Shown piece after piece: positions 10,856 through 22,904 of a stretch of 64,000 nucleotides of DNA. Every line of letters begins with the position of its first letter. Position 1 is the stretch's first letter. Position numbers and translations under genes: made by a program. The notes below the pieces were generated by a model, which saw only the letters and a program-made list of their open reading frames with translations, searched no databases and was not told the DNA's origin. The DNA is taken from NCBI RefSeq assembly GCF_030272615.1, contig NC_081409.1, positions 204,907,864 to 204,971,863 on the forward strand, written 5' to 3'. This DNA comes from Cryptomeria japonica (lineage: Eukaryota; Streptophyta; Pinopsida; Cupressales; Cupressaceae).

Positions 10856-12889
10856 TCAGTTGAACTTGATGTTCCTACAAACACGAGCATACTCCCACAC
10901 TCTCCCTGGCTTGCAGAGAAACCCTTTGTTTGGAGCACAATGTCTATCTTCTCTACATTTACACATCTTGTCCAGTGCACATCCATCTCTCAACTCCTCC
11001 ACACCTTTCCCTCCAATTCCAAGCAAACCATCTGTCCAATCATTAGAAAACACTCCCTTCGGATCAAACCTCTCCTTCACTTTCAAAAATCCTTCCAAGT
11101 TCACCGTCCGTTTTGCCAACCCTCCAAATAAGTGACCTCCAGACTTTCCCCAGTGCAAACCCCCTCCATACTTCTCAATCACCATCTGTTCAATCTCTTG
11201 ATACACATCTTCATTCCACTTAGGCGTACCAGCTTCCCTTGGTCGATGAGTTATGAGCTCCATCGTGACCTGATCCCTAGAAGGTCCAAGGTACGCCTGG
11301 GACTTCTTAATAGACCTCATACCTATTATATTTTGGTCACACATCCTTTGGGGATTCAAATCTCTTATTTTCTTTACATCCACAATGGCTTCTCGGAGTC
11401 GAAACAGAGGCACTCTAAGTTCCACATCAAAGAACAAAGAGGAATGCACGCGGCGGTCCCATGTACATGTGGTCTCATTCTTATCTAAAATTTGGGTGGG
11501 AGTACAGCTCTTATCAATTTGTTTAGGGACTTGCTCACATTTACCAGCTGTCTGCATGCGATGATTGAAACCTACCACTGGGTAACCTGTGAAGCGTTTC
11601 CCATCATTCAAAAACCCGAAGCCATTTGCTGCACCTTGAATTGTTCCATTTCCCACAAGGTTGCAAATTGCATCCACGTCTGCTTTTGCCTGGATTGCAT
11701 CAACTGAAAGGGAATGAGATGGGTTATAATAAAATAATATCATTCTGATGATGAATCATGAAGTATGATTCAAAACATTGATGCAAAAAAGTTTTATACA
11801 ATTGAATACAGAAGCATATATGAAAAACACTATTTCACAATAAGTAATTGTCTGAGCATATATGAAAAATACTATTTGAAAATAAGTAATTAGCTATTAT
11901 TTGAAATATTGATAGATTGACATTGGTTTCTATAGAAAATACTATGGTGGTTAATGAAAGCACTCACATTGATAAGCACTTGATTCAATGTCAGCGACTC
12001 TGGTGGGAGTACCAACTAATGAGTTAATGCCGTCTCCTGCAACATCAACAGAAACGCGATCGCTGGCAAAAAAAACGGCCTTCCGGTGTGAAGGAAGCCA
12101 ATATATATCACCAAATGTGTGAGCTCTGAGGAAACGTTCTGCTTCATTTTCCAGATCGTAATCATCTTTCACTGAGACGGAAACCGATCTTTTAAACATG
12201 GGCTCCAAAGCGAATGTGATCTCTGAAATCGCTCCCAGCGTTCCAAGACCCAATTTTGCAGCCTTGAGATCTTCGTCTGCTTCTGTCAAAGTTATGATCT
12301 TTGCATAGCCCTCGGAAGGAGACGCAGGCACTATAATTTTCATTCCCACCACGTACTCATAAACTGCACTGCCTTTCCCTTTGAGGCCACTGCCATGGGC
12401 TCCGGTGGAAATAACTCCGGCTGCAGAAACTCCATTGATGTAAGTCATGGTGGGAAGAGCGAGGCCATGCTTTGCAGCTGCTTCAATCACATCTCTCATG
12501 ATTGTTCCGGCTTGCACAGTGATTGTCATGGCCTTTTTGTTCACTTCAATGATGGAGTCATAATTTTGGGTGGAAATGATGAGTCCTTGGCTCTCCACAC
12601 AGACGAGCTTTGAGAGGCTGTGAGCATGTCTGCTCACGACTCTGATCTTCTGATTGTTTTGAACAGCGTGGGCAACAGCATGGAAGAGTTGGGATTCTGA
12701 AGTGGGCAATGCCACACTGGCTGCGTTGCAAATGGATCGGTCCTCCCATATGCCCTGGTAATTCAAGATTTCACATTCATGGCTTTTGCATTGCAGGGAT
12801 GGAGCAGGTGGGCACGCTCCATTTTCTGTGTCTGTGCACAAAACTGGGGTGAAAAACAGGATGAACACAATAAAAAAGCGAATCGTCAT
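10856..12889 (-). CDS. GULLO: L-gulonolactone oxidase-like FAD enzyme (two exons)
   Basis: Plant GulLO proteins are secreted flavoenzymes that can oxidise L-gulono-1,4-lactone towards ascorbate. Exon 1 is 12889-11968 and exon 2 is 11703-10856, joined over a 264-base GT-AG intron (donor GTGAGT, acceptor TTTCAG) in phase 1. The product is 589 residues, the usual length of the plant family. Seen: a signal peptide (residues 1-18, hydrophobic FFIVFILFFTPVLC); a Cys-rich start; the FAD-binding PCMH fold (about 50-240) with SRHAHSLSKL at 86-95, where His88 or His90 may carry the flavin; GVISTGAHGSG; then the ALO domain with FTGYPVVG and the HWGK motif at 491-494; and the Cys-rich tail typical of GulLO. 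No internal stop. The ATG follows a TATA box by about 50 bases. Substrate is inferred; plant members differ. Confidence 0.93.
11704..11967 (-). other. intron of the GulLO-like gene
   Basis: The donor GTGAGTGC is at 11967-11960 and the acceptor TTCCCTTTCAG ends at 11704. Joining the flanks keeps the frame (TAT CAA T + TT GAT GCA) and restores the family alignment across the junction. Confidence 0.9.
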
Positions 12890-12937
12890 GTTTATGAAGA
12901 CAAGTTGGGTTTACTCTCACATGACTCCACCAATGTG

Positions 12938-12949
12938 TTTATATATACA
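12938..12949 (-). promoter_or_regulatory. TATA box of the GulLO-like gene
   Basis: The minus strand reads TGTATATATAAA about 50 bases before the ATG at 12889. This is a strong plant TATA box at a plausible distance for a short 5' UTR. Confidence 0.75.
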
Positions 12950-12974
12950 TTATGCGAAGGTGAGTGCCTTCCTT

Positions 12975-13096
12975 GCTGAACACTCTTCTTCCTCAAATCA
13001 TGTGTGGAGATTTAAGTCTGCAAATTGCCTTGTTAAACACTCTTCTTCCTCGCTTAGCTCGTGGGGATAGAAGTCTTCCTCGCTTAGCTCGTGGAT
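12975..13096 (+). repeat. short direct repeats upstream of the GulLO-like gene
   Basis: The motif ACACTCTTCTTCCTC occurs twice (about 12979 and 13037) and CTTCCTCGCTTAGCTCGTGG twice (about 13046 and 13075). They sit 90-200 bases upstream of the oxidase start and may be promoter elements or simple slippage products. Confidence 0.6.
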
Positions 13097-13099
13097 TTG

Positions 13100-14440
13100 A
13101 CAAAACAAATTAAATTAGCTTTTATCTGATCTGACCTATTCTATCTGATCTGATCAGATCAATCTAGCGTAGGGTACTTTGAATAATGGAAGAGTAAAGA
13201 ATAAGAAATACAGCTTAAAGAGTGAGCTTCGGGATTTCGTGCAAGTAGTTAGAGAAGCTTCTGAATGGCTGTAGCTATTTTGGCTCCAAAATGGCATGCC
13301 TCTAGATGATGCCAAAGGCATACCATTCAAGTATGGCAAGTCTATGAGAGAGACGTTCTTGGGATCCACAGATGACATGGAGGAATTCGTGGCTGCAATG
13401 ACGCGAATGATGTTGCCATTTTACGTTTGACGGAAAAGCTTGCTCGCGGTTAACATTTTCCCGGCCGTTGTCACCGCGATGTGACAGTTACATCGGGCGA
13501 GGCAGTTAACTTACCGCCTGGCAAGCGGTTTACATTTTTGGTGACCGCCAATTTAGATTTTATTTTTTTTCAAATGGCCACACGGCCATTTTTTGGCTAA
13601 CCCGCTTTATTGTGTCCACGAGTTGACTAACATTGGCATGCACGTGTTATGGGCACAGTTTTCAATTAATTTTTTTTTAAATTTTTAATGAAAATTCGAT
13701 TTTGCAAAAATTGAAAATATATTTCATCCGGTAGCTGCATGCAGAACGCACTGGTGGAGACGAAACAAAATATTCGACCGTGTAAATTCATGTCCCCAGT
13801 TGAATCACTGAGCGAAGGAGCTGCGCTTCAATTGTAATTATATGTATGCATTCTCAAAATATGTGTGGCTCCGAAGGGGAGGAGAAAAGCCGACCGCATG
13901 CATAACTCAAGTTGTCTGGATATATTGTTAGTCCTATTGTTATCGCCTATTAACATGCGGGTTTTTTTTATGTGCATGGAGGAGGTATCATAGCGTACAA
14001 GGGGTGGTACAATTGAAGATTGTTGTGTAGGGTTATGGAGGCATCAGTAAATTCAAACCTTAACAGATAAATATAGTTTTATGATTCCTTCATCAACCCT
14101 GTGTTTGAAATTGTAAATTTTTATATCATTTTTGTATCGCAGAGGTGGTTGTGAGTGTGCCCTCGAGAGGTGTGAAAAGGCTAACGATTTGGGTGGAGGC
14201 TTAGGCGGCTGCGGTAATTTGAAACCCTAAGACATTCAATAATTTTTTATTTATTTCCTGTGTCATTTTGTGTTCTGTCTATGAAAATTAGGCATCATTT
14301 TGCAACATGGTCATGTTAGGATACCAAGGTTCCCTATTTTATTGTTGACGGCTGATTTTGGGGATTTTGTTGAAAACCGTCAGGGTTTGCATTGTTTGTT
14401 TGCGGTTTGGTGTGTGTTAGTATATATATATGTCAATATG
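13100..14440. other. intergenic region with one motif copy, no gene seen
   Basis: It contains a GATCTGATCTGATCAGATCA palindrome-like run at about 13138-13160 and an inverted copy of the TTTTGGAGCC motif near 13273-13292. Around 14140-14215 a short GC-richer, Cys-rich reading segment lies between AG and GT signals, but too little remains to call an exon. Confidence 0.4.
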
Positions 14441-14444
14441 AAGC

Positions 14445-14494
<50 letters not shown>
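14445..14494 (+). repeat. (AC)n microsatellite
   Basis: A pure run of about 25 AC units. Open frames through it are artefacts of the repeat. Confidence 0.97.
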
Positions 14495-14498
<4 letters not shown>

Positions 14499-14499
14499 T

Positions 14500-17396
14500 G
14501 TCCTCTGCAATACAGAGGAAAACAATAGAATAAAACATAGATAAAAGAAACTATGGAAATATTATGCTCTGTTTCCATTATTCTCAGGTGCTTATTAGAT
14601 AAAAAAAAGAAAACCTAACCCTAGCGGTCTCTAACCCTAACACGATGGTATGCATCTATTCTAGCTCCAAAACAGGCAAATATATGACATAGGCTGAAGC
14701 TATTCTGGCTACATATAGAGGCAAACAAGAAATACAAACAAACAATGCAAACCTTTATGATTTTAATCAAAATCCAAACAGAAATAGGAAAAATACGAGT
14801 TATAGAGGTGGATTTCAACATACCCCAAGCTACAACACGACATGGAAAACTACAGACACATAAATCCCCCTTCAACAATGAGCCAGAATAGATGGAGGCT
14901 GCTTCAACAAGGAGCCCTTCAACAATAATGTTTTCGTTCGTGCTTTACTCTTACTTTTTCCACGTTAGGCAAATAAAAAAGGCACCATGTTTGCTATCAT
15001 CAAACAAACAACATATCAACTCCTAATTGTCAGCAAATAGCAAATCAGCTCCTAAACAAGAGCAGGTCACACACAGTCAAGGAATGGTTGCATCAAGCAG
15101 TCAACAACCCGATTTTGAGGAGTCTGTTTGCATCAAAAGGCAAACCATAACATGTAAACGAGGTCAAGACCACATAAAAGAAGCTCAATTTGAAACAAAA
15201 CATTTTACCTCACTTTGTCTTTCATGTAGCTATTAGGTGCCTACCACTTGTATTTGCATATATATTTATTCTCGGACATGTATGTTGATGCATGTCATTG
15301 GTACGATATGTCCTTTTTGGAGCTAGAATAGACGCGTGTTATCTTTGTCGATTCATGTCTTTGTTACAATCTCATTTTGAACCCAGAATAAACATGACAC
15401 AAGTTCGAAGCACTTAATCACACTCAAAAAGTGCAGAATAAACATATATGCAAATATATGTGAGAGGCTATGTGTATTGTGGCTCGACAGTGGACGTATC
15501 GTACCAACAACATGCATCGACATACATTTCCAAGACATGCATACCATGCCAACTTCTCGTGGTGCTCCGACCCATGGTATGTGATGTGGAGTTGTTGTCG
15601 AGTTCTTGGTTTCAGTCCTTGGCGCCCACGCAAAATTATGTGTACATGCCGGAGGATGGATGCGGCATGCTTCGTGGTTACCGCTGGTTTATTGTGCATA
15701 ACACACACATTAAAAGCTTGCGAATGAAGGAATCACATTCGGAGGGCATCCTGACAGGAAGAAGAGGTCGCAGGCTGCAAAACTTGGTACTTTTGTCAGA
15801 GAAAAAACTAGCACAAAACTCAAGTTACTTTGGTAGTGGGACGCCTCTATTGTGGCTGCAAAAAACAGAATGGGGGGACTAATAGCCCATGTTTGTGGCA
15901 GGTTTTTAATCATTGGTTTTGCATTTGATGGCTGCTTCTGTCTAACACAACGCTGTTAGTTTGTACGATTTGTCTATTTTGGAACCAGAAGAGACACAAC
16001 CTCTCAGACCATTGTTCATGTACGGGTTGTGATTTGATGCAGCTAACAGTGGTAAAGACAAAGGCTAACACGTGATGCAATTTACAATAGGAGATGGAGT
16101 TAGTCAATAACAAGGCTCAAGAATAGACAAATGGTACTGCACGTTAGTGACATGTTATCCAATTGCATCCGTTGAATGTTAAATATAGTGTAAAACGTGT
16201 GACTAAGCTACGTGTTAGTTAGACCATAGTGTTGATTTTGAGTTGGAATAGAGGCGTCTGTCCTTGAGCACACAATAGTATGAAAATAGGTGGTTGATAT
16301 AGACAACTCTGGCACAACTCTGGCACTATGGCAAATGGACAGATATAATTTAGGTGATATAAATTACTTAGTGGGAGTTTATATTGAATGTTAAATTGCA
16401 TTTTCATATATGAACATGTAGGTTCCTTTTATGTCTTTTGAAATGCATGTAATTCCCAATGTAGACTACTATTAACATTAGTTATCCATGCAAGTTGTTG
16501 ATTATCAAGGACTATTGAGTAGTCCCTTGGCAAACGTCCAAACATTCCCAGGTTGTTGCTCTCTCTCTCCCTTGTTTAATACTACTTGCACTGTAATGTC
16601 CCCTTATTAATAATCTTTGTGCTTGTGCAACTTTTTGAAAGGTGCTTGTTATATATATATATAGTTTGTTGTATATAATTTTTTTATGGGATACAAATGT
16701 ATGTATAAATTTCAGTTCTTGATCATGTAATATTAATGTCCTTACTTTTACTGAATTTGATAATAACGAAAATGAACAATGCAATTGGCTGATGCCTTAT
16801 ATTATATGCTATAGATGCACCATATTAGACAATAAGATATAATTTTCAAACCTGAACGCAGTATGATTGTTATTTATGGATCTTCGAGTCATGAAACCAG
16901 TGTTGAATATATGAACCAGAAATCCTGATTCTTGCTATGTGTTATAAATTTGTATATATTCTGTTGATTTGCATGAGAGTGTTCATGTTCATCCTAGTGT
17001 ATTTGTATTTCTAGATTATTGATGTTTGTGATGTTTGAGAAGTACATGTGTTTGATGATCCAACTCCGATTTGAAATGTGATTTGGGCTTCTGTTTCAGA
17101 TGTCTTGGATTGGCACGATGAACTCGTCATGTGTCTATCCTTCAGAGTGTTTTTTTCTTTTTTCTTTTTGTATCTTAAGACTAAGTTTTTAATAAATAAT
17201 AATATTCCCATGTCAACAAAGAGATGGAAGCTTTAGAATAGACACTCGTTTCAAAAGACGTGTGTCTTTCGAAAAATGAATTGGAGGTCTCTGTACCCAT
17301 TAATTGTTGTCAAAGACTTTGTTAATGGTAATGAATCCCTTTGTATTCTTTGACATAGATTGACCATCTTGATTGTTGCACACTCATTTTATAGCA
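14500..17396. other. AT-rich region with scattered TTTTGGAGCCAGAATAGAC motifs
   Basis: No gene is supported. Copies or near copies of the motif lie at about 14652-14674 (inverted), 15314-15333, 15967-15991, 16233-16252 and 17230, in both orientations. The same motif terminates the ACTAAC modules elsewhere in the window. Confidence 0.55.
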
Positions 17397-17420
17397 TCGA
17401 TTTTGCAATTAGTGGCTGCG

Positions 17421-17576
17421 ATTGACTAACTGTCAGTAACACATTGTAGGAAAGGTCCGTTTTGGAGCCAGAATAGACACAACCAATCCGTTAAGCGTAT
17501 TGACTAACTGTCAGTAACACATTGTAGGAAAGGTCCGTTTTGGAGCCAGAATAGACACAACCAATCCGTTAAGCGT
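17421..17576 (+). repeat. perfect 78-bp tandem duplication of an ACTAAC/TTTTGGAGCC module
   Basis: The unit starts ATTGACTAACTGTCAGTAAC and ends CCGTTAAGCGT. It occurs at 17421-17498 and 17499-17576 with no difference that I can find, so the duplication is recent. Confidence 0.95.
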
Positions 17577-18148
17577 TTTTTGCATCCTTCTTTATCAATC
17601 TTTAAGAAAGTCTAGTTTTTGTGTTGTATTTTGGATGGGGAGAACACAAGAAGCCTTTTTAATAGCGTTGGTGATGGATCATAGTCATTATTTCATTGCA
17701 ATTGCAACGAAATATGTTCTAGAGCGGAATGTCATGGATAGTTTATTGCTAAACCGTCAGCTGGGTTGTACATAACACGACGACATGCTGACTTTGTATT
17801 GGAATGTGGGCATAACCGGTTGTGTGTTGGTTGTGTCATTTGTAGTGAATGTGTGGTGTTATTGATAGTGTGAAGAACATGAATTGCATTTTTTTATGTT
17901 TCAGTTCAATCATGTCAATTGTGTTGCGAAAAAGTTTGAGGGAAAATGTTGATCTTGATTATGGGTTACTTGAGCTAAAGCCAGATGATCTCCTGGGAGT
18001 TGGCCACGTTCGCTTCCCAATGACATGTGACATCGGCCTACCTGTAAGCTAATTAGTTTTAATGGATTTTGCAACATGTAGTATTGCTTGATGTTGTAAC
18101 TGTTTAATGCTTGTGACTGGAGAACTAATTTGTATACACAAGAGAGAG

Positions 18149-18582
18149 GTGGGCTTTCATATGTGGGACCAGTTCGACATTCATATCTGAAAGATACAGG
18201 AGTTTGGCTTTCACATCTGGGAGTTGTTGAGGATTCAAATCCGAAAGAGTCGGGAGTTGGGCTTTCAGATGTGTGACCAGTTGGAGATTCAAATCTTATA
18301 GTTTCAGGAGCCGAGCTTTTGTATCCAGGACTAGTTGAGGATTCAAATCTGAAAGGATTAGGAGTTGGGCTTTCAGATGCATGACAAGTTGGGGATTCAA
18401 ATTTGAAAGATTCAGGAGTTGGACTTTCAGATCCACGAGTAGTTGAGGATTCAAATCTAAAAGAGTCAGGAGTTGGGCTTTTAGATGCAGGACTAGTCAG
18501 GGATCCAAATCCGAAAGAGTGAGGGGATGGGCCTTCAGGTCAGGGACTAGTTGGGGATTCAAATCTGAATGAGTCACCAGTC
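18149..18582 (+). repeat. 54-bp coding minisatellite, eight units
   Basis: Units begin near 18149, 18202, 18256, 18310, 18364, 18418, 18472 and 18526 and keep frame, giving an 18-residue repeat of the form GVGLSDPRVVEDSNLKES. Three units contain an in-frame TGA. The length being a multiple of three suggests amplification while the frame was still selected. Confidence 0.88.
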
Positions 18583-19084
18583 GGGTCTCCAATTTTGAAC
18601 CCATTGTCAAGTCGGCTGCTTAGTGACTGCACAACCACACTGGTAATTATTTATCATTGCATTATATTTTTTTCCATCATTGCATGGCATGGTTGGTGGA
18701 AGTTGGGATTTATAAGTGGAAATGTAGATATATACACGGGCATAAAATGGATTGATGATGTGTGCTATTTTATTGAATAACATTATGATAGTGGTTGTGC
18801 TGGTGAGGAAGATGAGGCCATTGGAAATGTAGATGAGGGCGATTATACTAATGCTCAAGGTGGTGAGAGTGAAAAAGGGGACGTTCATAGCAAGCACGAG
18901 GTGAGCATAGAGCAGGAGGCTGAACGACAACATGATTCTGTCAGCACTCGCGAATAGGAACAAGGAGGGGCAAGTAACAAGGAGGTGCACTATTAGTCAT
19001 TATATGTTGGATTTTATTTATAATGCTTGATTAGTGTAAAATTGAATGTGACTCTTTGTCTCTATTGGTTGTGCACAACAACAG

Positions 19085-19345
19085 GCCGATCACAAAAGAG
19101 AACATATTAATGGCAGGTTGCACTACTTTTGTCTCTTCCGTTATTGTTCTGAAAACGGAGGTCGCCAGTTTTGGGATTTGGGGAGGCTTAATATGCATAG
19201 AGCCAGAGAACATCAACTACCATTATTGGGGATTGCAGGATGCAGTCGTGAACAGTGTGGAAGTGGAAAGCGCAACGTGGATCATATGAAGAAATCGTTG
19301 ATGCACTTGAAAATGAGGGAGTCTAATATTGAATACCAAATGGGT
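19085..19345 (+). pseudogene. zinc-finger-like exon
   Basis: After a plausible acceptor (CAACAACAG at 19076-19084) the frame reads ADHKREHINGRLHYF and then C-x4-C with a downstream H-x4-H (CLFRYC ... MHRAREH), resembling a widened C2H2 finger. A second CX4C with following His residues comes after it (GCSREQC ... H...H). The frame ends in TGA at 19349-19351. Zinc binding is a guess from spacing. Confidence 0.35.
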
Positions 19346-19735
19346 GTATGACACAGTATGCAAAAAAATGTGTCATTGATGGGATGTGTATGAAATATGG
19401 CAAGAAAACATGTGATGAGCTTCTTGCTGAAGGGAAGGAAGAGATAAAGGAAGCAATGCGAGTGTACGACAACAGTCCAGTTAGGGAGGCGAGAAGAAAG
19501 AAGGTTTTAAAGTTACTACAAAGAAATAATATTGCAACAGAGGTAATTTTTTAGTGATCGTATATTTTGGCAGTTTACTAAATTCCTTTAAACATGTGAA
19601 GAACAACTTATTGACATATCCTATCCTGGTGCCCAGATTTTTAAGTGACAGTGCAGGCCATGGTGAGGAGATTCTGGCATCAAAGGCTAACCGTGAAACA
19701 AATGTGCCAATAAATGAGGCTGCATTTGTTTTGTT

Positions 19736-19990
19736 GGGGAAGCAAAAAAAGAAGAATGCTACAAAAAAATCAAGGCCGACTTCAAATCATCAAACAAAAG
19801 AGGGTGCACCTATTTTGTCGGGGAAGCAAAAAAAGAATAATGCTGCGAAAAAAAGAAGGCAGACTTCACATCCTGAAACAAACGTGCGAGTCAATGAGCT
19901 TGCATGTGATTCATCGAGGAAGCAAGAAAAGAAGAATGCCGTAGAAAAACAAGTCTGACTTCAAATGACACGACACGTTTGTCATCGAAG
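19736..19990 (+). repeat. Lys-rich coding repeat, three to four units of 84-96 bp
   Basis: Units start with GGGAAGCAAAAAAAGAA-like sequence near 19736, 19820 and 19916, with a partial fourth near 19985. They encode GKQKKKNATKKSRPTS-like basic segments, which could act as nuclear localisation or nucleic-acid-binding tails. A one-base deletion in the third unit breaks the frame. Confidence 0.7.
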
Positions 19991-20099
19991 GTGACTATCT
20001 GTTGGCTTGTCCATATGTGTGTTTTCATTGCATGGTATGCTTTGCACTGCACTATGTAGTATGTTGACTATTTCGTCCATGTCATTGTAGGCTGATGGG

Positions 20100-20945
20100 G
20101 TCTGTGGAGGGAGCATGGACTGTCCCGTGGTATTGGATGACACAGAACGTAGTGTGCGCAAAAAATTAAGTCGAAAACCTTGGGCATCTGTTATGTATAA
20201 GCTCATTTTGTCAAAGAAGCTGAAGGAGACGTCAAATGAAAAATTGTGTGCATGCAGTGGTGAGAAGATTGCAGAGCAGTCTCCTGAGTTGGGGTAGACG
20301 ATGGTCGATACGAGCAAAGAACAATCAATGCAGTTTCCTGATGACACCGTGTGTAGTGTTCCTGAAAAACCAAGTCCAAAATCTCAGATGCCTATTAGGA
20401 GGAAGAAGTTGAAGGAGACGTCGATTGAAAAACTGAGTGCAGGCAGTGGCGAGATGATTGCAGAGCAGTCTCCTGAGTTGGGGCAGACGATGGACAATAC
20501 GAGCAAAGAACAGTCCATGTAGTTGCCTGATGACACCGTGTGTAGTGTTCTCGAAAAACCAACTCCAAAATCTCGAACGTCTGTTAGGAGGAAGAAGCTG
20601 AAGGAGATGACGATTGAAAAACCGAGTACATGCAGTGGCAAGATGATTGCAGAGCACTCTCCTAAACTGGGGCAGAGGTTGAAGGATAGGTGCAAAGATG
20701 AACAAGTAATGCGGTGCCATTGTGCATGACATGTAGTGCTATATCATGACATGGTGTGTTATACTATACAATAACTCTTTTTTTATGCAGTCGGCCGCAG
20801 TATTGGATGAGAAACTTCAGAAGTCTATTTCAAGGGAGAAACTGAAGGAGACGGTGAATGGAAATTTGAGTGCATGCAGTGGTGAGAAGATTGCAGAGGA
20901 GTCCACTCAATTGGGGCAGACATTTGAGGATAAGAGCAGAGATGA
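20100..20945 (+). repeat. 189-bp coding repeat (63 residues), three tandem units plus one beyond an intron
   Basis: The core KKLKETSNEKLCACSGEKIA recurs at about 20211, 20400 and 20589 with a spacing of 189 bases, and once more at about 20836 after an intron-like gap ending in TTATGCAG at 20790. Linkers carry PDDTVCSV.EKP.PKS. Two TAG codons stand where CAG (Gln) is found in sister units. The fourth copy shows that the repeat also crossed an exon boundary. Confidence 0.85.
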
Positions 20946-21345
20946 ACTGGTATTGGGCTCTTCTTTTGGATAATAGGTGGTGAGGGGCAGTGTTATACTG
21001 GAGAGCATTTTTTATGATGTTGTGGTTTGTGTCCATTATTTGTGTTCCTGTTATTGCCTTAGTCATGTAAAATTCATCAGTCTTAGCCCAGTAGTGTTCA
21101 TAGGCGTATGGTTTTAATGTGTACTTGCACTCCTATACAATGTGTCACGTTTTGTAGCATAATCCGATAGAAACAAGCATTGAGAAAGAGTCTGGGGGAA
21201 ATGATGATGGATGTACAAATGAAGACCATGACTATGATGGGGGTAATGGGCCGGGAGAGACAACTACTCTAGTACTGTTATACTACATTGCCATGAATTC
21301 ATTTGACTATGTTTGATCGACATGTATAAATAATTTTATTTAAGC

Positions 21346-21753
21346 GACCGTGTCCACTTGTTACTGATGCAAACAACCATGGAAGACAAAGAAGAGTGTG
21401 CCAATGAAGATGCTCAAGCTATTGCTATTGGAGTTGAAGTCCACTTACTAGTGGATGGGGAAGTGGTTGGGGAAGGCATTGTTGATGGCCTGGGGAAGAG
21501 TGTAATGTGTCATACTATTCCACTCCCACAACATTGTGCTAAAGTTCGCATCGTCAAAGTCTTTGATGCAAATGCCCAGCTTCCTTGCCCAGGTCCTTTC
21601 GTCGATGTCTTGTCGGATTCCCTAAACTCATGGGCGGTATGGCCCATTGAAGACCTGGTCTGTTCCACACCCTCAATAAGTTTCGAAGATGACAAGATCC
21701 CTTCCTCCATCTTCTCATTCCATCCTTTACCTTATTCCAATGGAATGAAATAG
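21346..21753 (+). pseudogene. DUF8039-like domain exon
   Basis: The open frame (ATG-like start near 21358; the preceding TTTAAG at 21340-21345 could be an acceptor) encodes an acidic start and then a beta-rich domain: VEVHLLVDGEVVGEGIVDG, HTIPLPQHCAKVRIVKVF, a LPCPGPFVDVL block and WAVWPIEDLV. The pattern of HG/IPLP, V-V, LP-P and final WP matches DUF8039, a domain seen in many plant transposon-derived proteins. It is the only block here that I can tie to a known family. The assignment is from memory of the pattern. Confidence 0.45.
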
Positions 21754-21989
21754 GCAACACTCGTATGATGTCATTTGTATGTGGCAAGATAAAGTTGGTG
21801 AAAGTGTCCAGCCACAAAAAGAGGATGTTAAACACGGCCATGTGATCAGACGGGTAAGTCACAGGCTGCGACCACTTGGCATGACCCCTCCTGAGTTGCA
21901 TAAGAATGAGAAGAAGCGTAAAGCATTTTATGGTGGCATCAACTCCATCATGCAATCCAGACAGTGAAGGCGATAATATTCTTCGATCA

Positions 21990-22830
21990 TAGTCGTTGTT
22001 CCTCTTTCCAAATATTTAGAGCGAGATATTGTGGTGGAAGTTCAGTCTTGATAGACCATATTCAGATGGGATTTGGAGATGTTATATTGACATGGATTTT
22101 ACCTTAGCATAGTTTAAACCCTCTCAATTATTGTTTATGTCTTAGATGAATTCTACATTATTTCAACCTTTTCTGCTATTTTAAGCAAAATAATTGTAAA
22201 GGCTTGATTTGTTGGACTATTTCATGGTGATCCTGCACCATCAACTACCCTTTAATAACTTCACAAACCTTTCTTTGGTGCACAACATTTTTATTAATGA
22301 TAGTGGATGGTACAATAAATTCGATGATAGTCGTTTACTGTTCAAGTTTTGTTCAAGGTCTCTTATATATTGCATATACATAGGTTTTGTTATTGCGTAT
22401 CAATAGGGTCCCTGCAACTCTTTTACGTATACAGATGAAGTGGAATGTTTGATTGAAATTCTGAACCATGTGCTCTTTCCACTGTAGCTTATGACAGTTG
22501 AATATACCATTGTTATTGTTTGTTTTTTAACACTGAATCTGAAATGAATTAACAACAAAAAAATAACCAAAAAAAAAACTATTAAAATACACCAGACTTC
22601 CTTTATAATTTCATGGCAGATGTGTAATAAGTTGGATGCAGGACGAGGAGTGCTGACTAATGGAGTTATCTTCCCAAAACATGGATTCCCAATTGGCAGG
22701 TAACCTGCCACCCAAGTGCCCAGTTTAGTGACATGTCAACTTTAGTGAACACGTTAACTTTTGTATCATGCATAATGTTATTCATTCCAAAAAATGCAAC
22801 AAATAGCAGTTCCTTTCTTGTTGGCATAAA
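21990..22830. other. intron-like or spacer stretch of the 17.9-23.6 kb unit
   Basis: AT-rich, with no coding block that can be tied to the flanking ones. Frames at 22209-22406 and 22400-22711 have no motif. Confidence 0.35.
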
Positions 22831-22904
22831 CTATTGTTTCTTGCATTTTTCATGTTGTCTTGCCCACCTATCTACAGATACTTCTTTTTGGCATTGTTTG
22901 TAGG

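Noticed and set aside
11132-11488. Plus-strand frame of 118 codons
   Set aside because: Antisense shadow of exon 2 of the oxidase gene.
14300-14533. Open frame with a His/Thr run
   Set aside because: The run is the translation of the (AC)n microsatellite.
14610-14645. Telomere-like AACCCTAA phrases
   Set aside because: Only scattered short copies, no tandem run of the plant telomere unit.
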